A stretch of DNA of 64,000 bases. It comes from Litoreibacter janthinus (GTDB lineage Bacteria; Pseudomonadota; Alphaproteobacteria; Rhodobacterales; Rhodobacteraceae). The position numbers and the translations under genes are program-made. Below, piece after piece: positions 56,867 through 64,000 of this stretch. Position 1 is the first letter of the stretch. Each line of letters begins with the position of its first letter. The stretch covers positions 2,425,751 through 2,489,750 of the forward strand of contig NZ_FOYO01000001.1 of the NCBI RefSeq assembly GCF_900111945.1. The letters are read 5' to 3'. Under the pieces are notes generated by a model. It saw nothing but the letters and a program-made list of their open reading frames with translations. It was not told where the DNA came from and searched no databases.

Positions 56867-57939
56867 CTGCCAGCTTCTTCGATACTTTGTGGACGTCACT
56901 CCCCGTGCCTGCACTGGTGATTGATGGACAAAACAAGATCGCCGAGATCAACCCTTCCGGCGAGATATTCATGAACGCCTCGGCCAAGTCGCTGCGTGGC
57001 GCGCCAGTCTGGGACAAGCTACATGTGAATGCGCCATTGGACGAGGCCGTGACCCGCGTGCGTCGCGACAGCTCGGCCCTGTTCGTCAATACGGTCGATG
57101 TAGGCTCGGGCGAGAAACCTCCGGTGCAGTGCAATGTGCAACTGACCACCATGGTGGATCGCCCCGGCTACATTCTGATCCTGATGGAGCCGCGCGAGAT
57201 TGCAGAGAAGATGGGCCGCGCAATGCAATCGAAAACTGCGGCAAAATCGGCCATCGGTATGGCAGAAATGCTGGCCCATGAAATCAAAAACCCGCTCGCG
57301 GGGATCACCGGGGCCGCGCAACTTCTGAGTATGAGCCTGACCGGCGACGACATTGAGCTGACGGACCTGATCGTGGAAGAGTCCCGCCGTGTCGTGAAGC
57401 TTCTCGAGCAGGTCGAACAGTTCGGCAACCTGCGCCCCCCGATACGGCGCGCAGTCAACTTGCATGATGTGCTGGACCGCGCGCAAAAATCAGCAGCCGT
57501 CGGCTTTGCCGCGCATATGCGGATTAAGGAGAACTTTGATCCCTCCTTGCCATCAACTTTTGCTGATTCAGATCAGTTGCTACAGGTTTTCCTGAACCTG
57601 CTGAAGAACGCGGCTGAGGCATCGGACAAAAACGGCGGAACAATCGAAATCCGCACGTTTTACGAAATGTCGCTTAGGGTGGAACGACCCGACGGCAGTC
57701 GCTCCGCTGTGCCGTTGCAGATCGAGATCATAGATGACGGCCCCGGACTCCCCAACGATTTGGCCTCAGAGGTGTTCGAACCCTTCGTGTCTGGCCGAGA
57801 GAACGGAACGGGGCTGGGACTGGCACTCGTATCCAAGATCATCGCCGAGCATGACGGCTGGATTTCAGTAACATCTGCGCCCGGTCGCACGGTGTTCCGC
57901 ATTTCTCTACCTGTCGCACCGAAAGAACAAGATCAATGA
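56863..57939 (+). CDS. ntrB: Nitrogen regulation sensor kinase NtrB
   Basis: 358 residues. N-terminal PAS domain (about 10-120), then the H-box [23 protein letters not shown] with the phospho-His, and an ATPase domain with [13 protein letters not shown] (N box) and GTGLGLALV (G2). It exchanges phosphate with NtrC under control of PII. The gene overlaps dusB and lies 26 bases before ntrC. Confidence 0.96.
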   Translation: MTASFFDTLWTSLPVPALVIDGQNKIAEINPSGEIFMNASAKSLRGAPVWDKLHVNAPLDEAVTRVRRDSSALFVNTVDVGSGEKPPVQCNVQLTTMVDRPGYILILMEPREIAEKMGRAMQSKTAAKSAIGMAEMLAHEIKNPLAGITGAAQLLSMSLTGDDIELTDLIVEESRRVVKLLEQVEQFGNLRPPIRRAVNLHDVLDRAQKSAAVGFAAHMRIKENFDPSLPSTFADSDQLLQVFLNLLKNAAEASDKNGGTIEIRTFYEMSLRVERPDGSRSAVPLQIEIIDDGPGLPNDLASEVFEPFVSGRENGTGLGLALVSKIIAEHDGWISVTSAPGRTVFRISLPVAPKEQDQ

Positions 57940-57965
57940 CTTATCCGAAAGAGGAAGCGTAACCA

Positions 57966-59336
57966 ATGGACGGCACCGTATTGGTCGCAGATGACGACCG
58001 CACCATTCGCACCGTATTGACACAGGCCCTGACGCGGGCCGGCTGCAAGGTTCATGCGACCTCTTCCCTGACGACGCTGATGCGTTGGGTGAGCGAAGGA
58101 AAGGGCGATCTCGTCATCTCCGATGTGATGATGCCGGACGGAAACGGGTTGGAAATGCTACCTGTGATCCGCGAAAAACGCCCGTCATTGCCAGTCATCA
58201 TAATCTCTGCCCAGAACACGATTATGACGGCCATTCAGGCCACCGAGGCCGACGCATATGATTATTTGCCCAAGCCGTTTGACCTGCCGGATTTGATGAA
58301 ACGCGCCGCCCGCGCCCTGGAGCGTAAACGCGTCGTCCCGACCACGCGCGCGCCCGACGAGCCACGCGGAGAGGGCGATGACCTGCCGCTGGTGGGCCGA
58401 ACCCCCGCGATGCAGGAACTCTACCGGCTTGTGGCGCGGGTAATGAACACCGACCTTTCGGTCATGATAACGGGTGAAAGCGGAACAGGAAAAAGCCTGA
58501 TTGCACGCGCGATCCACGATTTTTCGGACCGACGCAATCTGCCATTTGTCACCGCCACGCCAAATGATCTGGCTGTTATGGAAGGCCCCGCGACAATCCT
58601 GAGCCGCGCACGTGGCGGCTCGATCCTATTTGATGAGGTGTCCGATCTGGATGACGACGCGCAGGCGCGCATCGTTCGAATGCTCGACAGTCTGACCGAC
58701 GACGCGCCACGTATTCTTGCGACCTCTCAACAGGACCTGATGGCAAAGATGGAAGCCGGCGCGTTCCGTCAGGATTTGTTCTATCGCTTGTGCGGCGTGA
58801 CTGTGAATGTCCCGTCGCTGCGCGACCGCGTAGAAGACATACCGCTCCTGACAGAACACTTCCTGCTGAAAGCGGAACGCGATGGCGCACCTTCGCGGCG
58901 CTTCTCGAAAGAGGCGCTGGAAATGGTGCGGGCGTATAGCTGGCCCGGCAATGTCCGCCAGCTTGAAAACACGGTTCGCCGCTTGATCGTCACCGCCGCC
59001 GAGGAAGAGATCGGCCGCACGGACGTCGAAATGGTACTTGGCAACCAGCCCGAGATCGAACCTTTGATGGGCGGGGGAAGCTCCGACAAATTGTCAGCCT
59101 CCGTCGGTTCTCATCTGAGGCGCTACTTCGATTTGCATGGCGGCGTGCTACCGCCGCCCGGTCTTTATCAGCGAATTTTGCGTGAGGTGGAAATGCCGCT
59201 GATCGAAATAGCGCTGGAAGCCACAGGCGGAAATCAGGCTAAATGTGCCGATTTGCTTGGCATCAACCGCAATACCTTGAGAAAAAAGGTCACCGACCTC
59301 GATATTCGCGTGACACGCCGCCGCAAGTTGATGTAA
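57966..59336 (+). CDS. ntrC: Nitrogen regulator NtrC lacking the GAFTGA loop
   Basis: 456 residues. Receiver with Asp53 ([13 protein letters not shown]), AAA+ domain with Walker A GESGTGK (170-176) and Walker B ILFDE (220-224), and Fis-type DNA-binding helix near the C-terminus ([21 protein letters not shown]). Between Walker A and Walker B there are too few residues, and the sigma-54-contacting GAFTGA is absent. This is the Rhodobacter form, which works with sigma-70 holoenzyme. It likely controls amt and other nitrogen genes. Confidence 0.96.
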   Translation: MDGTVLVADDDRTIRTVLTQALTRAGCKVHATSSLTTLMRWVSEGKGDLVISDVMMPDGNGLEMLPVIREKRPSLPVIIISAQNTIMTAIQATEADAYDYLPKPFDLPDLMKRAARALERKRVVPTTRAPDEPRGEGDDLPLVGRTPAMQELYRLVARVMNTDLSVMITGESGTGKSLIARAIHDFSDRRNLPFVTATPNDLAVMEGPATILSRARGGSILFDEVSDLDDDAQARIVRMLDSLTDDAPRILATSQQDLMAKMEAGAFRQDLFYRLCGVTVNVPSLRDRVEDIPLLTEHFLLKAERDGAPSRRFSKEALEMVRAYSWPGNVRQLENTVRRLIVTAAEEEIGRTDVEMVLGNQPEIEPLMGGGSSDKLSASVGSHLRRYFDLHGGVLPPPGLYQRILREVEMPLIEIALEATGGNQAKCADLLGINRNTLRKKVTDLDIRVTRRRKLM

Positions 59337-59368
59337 AACCGCAACAGTCACCGTGACGATTGGGCCGC

Positions 59369-61681
59369 ATGGACGGGTCAACGATCACATCAACAAGACG
59401 TGGCAAGGCGGTAAAAAAGCAGATGAAATCCCCTATGGGTTCCCATGGTCGCACTGCGTCTTGGGACAGGCTGAATCGGTTGCGGAAGCAACGTCGGGTG
59501 CAAAACATCGCGACGCTTGGCCTTGTGGTGCTTGGCCCTGTGCTTGCCGTGCTGACCTATTTGGGCCTCGGCCCGTTCGAATTAGACCCCACATCAAGCG
59601 GCATTCGGCTGATCCTCCTAGCGGATTTGGTTTATGTCTTGGTTGTAGCGACTTTGGTCGCCCAAAAGGTCGGCAAGATCGTCGCTTCGCGCCGCGCCAA
59701 TTCCGCTGGGTCCCAGTTGCATTTGCGCCTCACAGGGGTTTTCGCACTCGTGGCGCTCATCCCTACAGTGCTGGTTGCTGTCTTCGCAGTCGTGACGCTG
59801 AATTTTGGTCTGGAAGGTTGGTTTTCCGACCGTGTGCGTAACGTGGTAGGCACTTCACTTTCAGCCGCGCAGGCCTATGAGCAAAAGCAACGCGACGACC
59901 TTAGCGACGACGCCGTGCGCCTTGCTGGCTACATGAACATCGCCAAGCAAACCACTAATTTTATTTCCGATTCCGACCTTCGACAGGTCCTGACCCAAGC
60001 CCAAGAGCAAGTGCAACGCGGCCTGAAGGAAGCATTTATCGTCGATGGCGCCGGAAATTTGAAAGCGCGTGGCAATCGATCCTACCGCTTTGATTTCGAA
60101 CCGATTCCAGAAGTCGCGTTTGAGCAAGCCCAAAGCAATCGGCCCGTAGTCATCGAGGACTGGCCGAACAACGAATTCCGAGCGCTTCTGCTGCTAACGG
60201 CCTATCCGGATCGCTACCTTTATATCAGCCGCACCGTGGATGGCGAGATCCTGAGCCTTTTGGATCAAACACAAGAGACCGTTCGCTTGTATCAGCAACT
60301 TGAGAACGATCGCGGCAAGTTGCTGTTTGAATTTGGCCTGATTTACCTAGGCTTCGCGCTGATCTTGATCCTCGCCGCTATATGGCTCGGACTTTGGTTC
60401 GCTGAGCGGCTGGCGCGACCTGTGGGGCAATTGGCCAGCGCCGCACAACGTGTTGGCGCAGGTGATCTGGACGTGCAGGTGATCGAGGCCAAAAGCGGTG
60501 ATGAAATCGCTCTTTTAGGTCGTCTTTTCAACCAGATGACGCGCGAACTTAAGGTCCAGCGCGAAACCCTACTTAGCAACACCGAGCAGATCGAACGCCG
60601 CCGCCGCTTGTTCGATTCCGTGCTGTCCTCTGTCACTGCGGGCGTAATTGGCCTTGATGCGGACAACAAGATCACTTTCATGAACCGCTCTGCCTTGAGA
60701 CTGCTCGATTTGGAGGACGGCGAAGAGGTTGCGCATGACCTTGTGGAGGCTGTTCCGGAATTTGCCTCTCTTCTAGCCCTTCTGGCAGATACAGGCGCTG
60801 AAACCGCTCAAGAAGAGGTCAAACTCACTCGCCGCGGACAGCTTGAAAGCCTGCTGGTGAGGATCGCCACACGAACATCAGAAAACGGCAACCTCGAAGG
60901 CTACGTGCTTGCCTTTGACGATGTGTCAGAATTGGTGAGTGCACAAAAAATGGCGGCGTGGGGAGATGTCGCGCGTCGGATCGCGCATGAGATCAAGAAC
61001 CCGCTGACACCAATCCAGCTCTCGGCCGAGCGACTGAAGCGCAAATTCACGCCTCTGGCCGGTGACGAACTTGAGAGCCTTGAGCAATACACCGATGTGA
61101 TCATCCGCCAGACCAATGACCTACGCCGCATTGTCGATGAATTTTCCAAATTTGCGCGGATGCCAGAGCCGGAGCTTCGCGAAATCGACCTCATGAAATT
61201 GGTCCGCGACGCGGTGGTGCTCCAGCAATCTGGCCAACCCGGCGTGGAAATCACCCTTGAAAGCAGCGAGGCTGAAATCCTGTCCGAACTAGATCAAACC
61301 ATGATTGGGCAGGCGCTGACCAACTTGATCAAGAATGCCGGCGAAGCCATCGAAAGCTATCAGGAAACCGGTGCACATGAAGGCCATTCGCCTGAAATCC
61401 GGCTTTCGGTCAACACGTCAGGTAAGGACGTCACCCTAACCATTTCAGACAATGGCATCGGGCTTCCGGAAGACCGTGCGCGGCTCTTCGAGCCTTACGT
61501 GACCACCCGAGCGAAGGGCACCGGCCTTGGCCTGCCAATTGTGAAGAAAATTATCGAAGAACACGGCGGCAGCCTTGTGCTGCGCGACGCCGATCCTTTT
61601 GACCACACGGGCCATCGTGGCGCAATGGCGGTTGTAAAACTGCCGCGCCTGACGGCCGCCAAACGCAAGAACGTGGCCTGA
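59369..61681 (+). CDS. ntrY: Membrane sensor kinase NtrY
   Basis: About 770 residues; the start is uncertain (TTG 59360, ATG 59369 or ATG 59423, none with a good ribosome site). Hydrophobic helices near the N-terminus (about 45-70, 75-100, 130-155) and one near 325-350 frame a periplasmic domain; then HAMP (ARPVGQLASAAQRVGAGDLDV), PAS (about 410-520), H-box [24 protein letters not shown] and ATPase. Pairs with NtrX. It responds to nitrogen and redox in relatives. Confidence 0.93.
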   Translation: MDGSTITSTRRGKAVKKQMKSPMGSHGRTASWDRLNRLRKQRRVQNIATLGLVVLGPVLAVLTYLGLGPFELDPTSSGIRLILLADLVYVLVVATLVAQKVGKIVASRRANSAGSQLHLRLTGVFALVALIPTVLVAVFAVVTLNFGLEGWFSDRVRNVVGTSLSAAQAYEQKQRDDLSDDAVRLAGYMNIAKQTTNFISDSDLRQVLTQAQEQVQRGLKEAFIVDGAGNLKARGNRSYRFDFEPIPEVAFEQAQSNRPVVIEDWPNNEFRALLLLTAYPDRYLYISRTVDGEILSLLDQTQETVRLYQQLENDRGKLLFEFGLIYLGFALILILAAIWLGLWFAERLARPVGQLASAAQRVGAGDLDVQVIEAKSGDEIALLGRLFNQMTRELKVQRETLLSNTEQIERRRRLFDSVLSSVTAGVIGLDADNKITFMNRSALRLLDLEDGEEVAHDLVEAVPEFASLLALLADTGAETAQEEVKLTRRGQLESLLVRIATRTSENGNLEGYVLAFDDVSELVSAQKMAAWGDVARRIAHEIKNPLTPIQLSAERLKRKFTPLAGDELESLEQYTDVIIRQTNDLRRIVDEFSKFARMPEPELREIDLMKLVRDAVVLQQSGQPGVEITLESSEAEILSELDQTMIGQALTNLIKNAGEAIESYQETGAHEGHSPEIRLSVNTSGKDVTLTISDNGIGLPEDRARLFEPYVTTRAKGTGLGLPIVKKIIEEHGGSLVLRDADPFDHTGHRGAMAVVKLPRLTAAKRKNVA

Positions 61682-61706
61682 CAGGCCTACTTTAAGGAGC
61701 AGAAAT

Positions 61707-63128
61707 ATGGGCGATATTCTGATCGTGGACGATGAAAGAGACATCCGGGAGTTGATCTCGGACATTCTCAAAGATGAAGGTTTCACCACCCGTCTTGCAG
61801 GCACTTCCGAGGCCTGCATGGCCGAGATCAATTCAGAGCCTCCGGCACTGATGATCCTCGACATTTGGCTCAAAGACAGTGCCATGGACGGGATCGATAT
61901 CCTCAAGCATGTGAAGCGGGACAATCCAGACGTGCCGGTGGTCATAATCTCGGGTCACGGCAATATCGAGATCGCCGTCGCAGCGATCAAACAAGGGGCT
62001 TATGACTTCATCGAAAAGCCCTTCAACATTGACCAGTTGATGGTTGTCATCACCCGCGCGATGGAAACATCGCGCCTACGCCGCGAGAACAACCAGCTTA
62101 AACGTGGCGAGGTTGCGTCGGCTGAAATGATCGGCGAAAGCTCTGCCTTTAAGGGATTACAGGCCCAACTCGACAAGGTCACTGGCTCGAATGGACGCGT
62201 CATGCTCACTGGCGGTGCTGGGGCAGGGAAGGATGTGGCCGCCCACTACATTCATTCCAACTCCAACCGTGCGCACGCGCCGTTTATCACCGTTAACTGT
62301 GCCACCGTTGAGCCAGAGCGGATGGAAGAAGTCCTCTTTGGTCGCGAAAGCAAAGAGCGCGGGGTCGAACCCGGTCTGCTCGAGCAAGCACATGGCGGTA
62401 TCATCTTCTTTGACGAAGTCGCTGACATGCCCTTGGGCACGCAATCCAAAATCCTGCGCGTTCTTGTGGAGCAACAATTCCAGCGTGTAGGAGGCAATGA
62501 CAAAGTTCGGGTGGACTTGCGGGTGATCTCTTCAACAAATCGCGATCTGAACCAAGCAATCGGCGCGGGCACCTTCCGCGAAGAGCTGTACCACCGCCTG
62601 AATGTGGTTCCAATTGCGGTGCCCGGTCTGGAGGACAGACGCGAGGATATCCCGACACTTGCCGAGCATTTCATCGACAGCTTCAACAAGGCGCAAGGCT
62701 TGCCCCTCCGCAAACTCACCGATGATGCGATCACTTTGCTGCAAACGATGCAGTGGCCCGGCAACATCCGTCAGCTAAAGAATGTGATCGAGCGTGTGCT
62801 GATCCTTGGCCCGGACAAAGGCGACATCGAAGCTAAGGAGCTTCCTCAAAGCGAAGGTGCGCCCGAGAGTGACAGCGGTGTCAGCATCGGCGGTAATATT
62901 GCGACCCTGCCATTGCGCGAGGCGCGCGAACTATTCGAGCGTGAATACCTGATGACGCAGATTAACAGGTTTGGTGGAAACATCTCCCGCACGGCAGCTT
63001 TCGTCGGCATGGAGCGGTCAGCACTGCACCGGAAGCTAAAGTCTTTGGGCGTCGTGACCTCGAACAAGGCAGGTGCGCGGATCGCACAAGTGCAAGATGA
63101 TGATATGGCAGCCACCGGCTCCGAATGA
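61707..63128 (+). CDS. ntrX: Response regulator NtrX lacking the GAFTGA loop
   Basis: 473 residues. Receiver with Asp52 (MILDIWLKDSAMDG), AAA+ Walker A region GGAGAGK (169-175, followed by Asp rather than the usual Glu), Walker B IIFFDE, and a C-terminal Fis helix (GNISRTAAFVGMERSALHRKL). LFGRESKERGVEPGLLEQAHGG shows that the GAFTGA segment is missing. Acts with NtrY; the missing loop points to sigma-70 regulation. Good ribosome site AAGGAG before ATG. Confidence 0.95.
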   Translation: MGDILIVDDERDIRELISDILKDEGFTTRLAGTSEACMAEINSEPPALMILDIWLKDSAMDGIDILKHVKRDNPDVPVVIISGHGNIEIAVAAIKQGAYDFIEKPFNIDQLMVVITRAMETSRLRRENNQLKRGEVASAEMIGESSAFKGLQAQLDKVTGSNGRVMLTGGAGAGKDVAAHYIHSNSNRAHAPFITVNCATVEPERMEEVLFGRESKERGVEPGLLEQAHGGIIFFDEVADMPLGTQSKILRVLVEQQFQRVGGNDKVRVDLRVISSTNRDLNQAIGAGTFREELYHRLNVVPIAVPGLEDRREDIPTLAEHFIDSFNKAQGLPLRKLTDDAITLLQTMQWPGNIRQLKNVIERVLILGPDKGDIEAKELPQSEGAPESDSGVSIGGNIATLPLREARELFEREYLMTQINRFGGNISRTAAFVGMERSALHRKLKSLGVVTSNKAGARIAQVQDDDMAATGSE

Positions 63129-63219
63129 CGATGCGGGCTAGACTGCGGGGCGCTATCCAATTGACCGCCTCGCGGCCATCTGCCATGGCTAAACACTCGA
63201 ATGAACCGGGGTTAATCCG

Positions 63220-64000
63220 ATGAAAGTCATCATCTGCGGAGCGGGTCAGGTCGGCTGGCAAATTGCCCGCCACCTGTCGAGCGAGAAAAACGACGTCACC
63301 GTCGTCGACAACAACCCAGAACTGGTGGCCCGCGCCACTGAAACGCTGGACGTTCAGGGAATTACCGGTTTTGCCAGTTACCCGGACGTGCTGGATCGGG
63401 CTGGCGCACGCGATGCGGATATGATTATCGCAGCGACCCATTCAGACGAGGTTAATATGGTCACCTGTCAGGTGGCACACTCGGCATTTTCGGTTCCTCG
63501 AAAAATCGCGCGGCTTCGGTCGCAAAGCTATCTCACGGCGATCTATTCCGACCTCTACCGACGCGACCACATGCCGATCGATGTCGTGATCAGCCCTGAA
63601 AAGGAAGTGGCGGAGGCCGCATTGCAACGGCTTGCAGATCCGGCAGCGTTCGACACTGAAAGCTTCCTGTCCGGCCAAGCTCAGCTTTTGGGCATTCAGC
63701 TTGAAGAAGACTGCCCTGTTCTCAACACCCCGTTGCGGCAGCTAACAGAACTGTTCTCAACCCTGCGTGCGGTGGTCGTGGGTGTTAGACGCGAAGGATC
63801 GATGTTCGCACCTGATCCAGGTGATCAGCTGTTTGATGGCGATCAGGTCTATGTTTGCGCCCACCGTGAAGATGTTCCGCGGGCGATGGAGATATTTGGT
63901 AAAACCCAATCCAAACAGGAACGTGTAGTGATTATCGGCGGCGGCAATGTCGGCCTTGCCGTGGCACAGGCGCTCGAAGCGCGCACCGACCGCATTCGCT
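63220..64000 (+). CDS. trkA: Trk potassium uptake regulator TrkA (3' end outside window)
   Basis: First 260 residues of the ~458-residue protein; the frame is still open at the window end. The first RCK_N domain begins MKVIICGAGQVGWQIARHLS (NAD-binding GxGxxG), the first RCK_C region is about 150-225, and a second RCK_N begins RVVIIGGGNVGLAVAQALE (about 235). TrkA binds NADH and gates TrkH. It follows ntrX after 91 bases, as in other alphaproteobacteria. Confidence 0.95.
   Translation, partial: MKVIICGAGQVGWQIARHLSSEKNDVTVVDNNPELVARATETLDVQGITGFASYPDVLDRAGARDADMIIAATHSDEVNMVTCQVAHSAFSVPRKIARLRSQSYLTAIYSDLYRRDHMPIDVVISPEKEVAEAALQRLADPAAFDTESFLSGQAQLLGIQLEEDCPVLNTPLRQLTELFSTLRAVVVGVRREGSMFAPDPGDQLFDGDQVYVCAHREDVPRAMEIFGKTQSKQERVVIIGGGNVGLAVAQALEARTDRIR

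Overview
The window looks like chromosomal DNA of a marine-type alphaproteobacterium of the Rhodobacterales (Roseobacter group). The evidence is a nifR3(dusB)-ntrB-ntrC-ntrY-ntrX-trkA operon whose NtrC and NtrX both lack the GAFTGA loop, a fused ispDF, a B12-dependent nrdJ, the trpGDC-moaC-moeA-lexA run with a GTTC-N7-GTTC SOS box, a gene-transfer-agent-type lysis pair, a TakP-type TRAP transporter and bpt. Coding density is high. There is no rRNA, CRISPR array, insertion sequence, integrase or plasmid gene.

Layout. 1-2.8 kb: end of a class III aminotransferase gene and two tandem ureohydrolases (agmatinase family) with overlapping stop/start codons. 2.9-8.1 kb: PlsC-like acyltransferase, murI, argC, ccmE, an endolysin/holin pair resembling the GTA lysis cassette, and an enoyl-CoA hydratase. 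8.2-11 kb (minus): gltA and gltX. 11-13.9 kb: comEC convergent with lexA. 14-26.4 kb (mostly minus): moeA, moaC, trpC, trpD, trpG, a divergent polysaccharide deacetylase (plus), trpE, a PpiD-like foldase, an aminotransferase, gpt, a LysE exporter and fabI. 26.6-33.7 kb (plus): pdxH, a two-domain cold-shock protein overlapping a DUF192 gene, tRNA-Pro(TGG), a 690-bp regulatory-looking gap, nrdJ and a thioredoxin-fold protein. 33.7-38.6 kb: a Rieske oxygenase with a tiny downstream gene, a secreted EF-hand protein, and ilvB-(hypothetical)-ilvN preceded by what reads as a complete branched-chain amino acid attenuator. 38.7-41.5 kb (plus): a VOC protein, a type III polyketide synthase, an isoprenylcysteine-methyltransferase-like protein and two tandem Lin0512 proteins. 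41.5-49.9 kb: a Cache histidine kinase/NarL-type regulator pair divergent from a TRAP dicarboxylate/2-oxoacid-type transporter, then a Crp/Fnr regulator. 49.9-55.7 kb (minus): VOC protein, bpt, RDD and DUF2852 membrane proteins, amt, cinA C-terminal type, pgpA and ispDF. 55.9-64 kb (plus): dusB-ntrBC-ntrYX-trkA, the last cut by the window end.

How the genes work together. Nitrogen status is sensed by NtrBC/NtrYX and ammonium enters through Amt. Tryptophan and branched-chain amino acid synthesis are represented, and the latter appears to be controlled by a leader peptide (MADVVVILRKRCMGR) through alternative RNA hairpins. The most unusual local arrangement is the type III PKS/methyltransferase/Lin0512 cluster. 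Most of the rest is ordinary core genome; I did not find a clearly new defence or mobile system.
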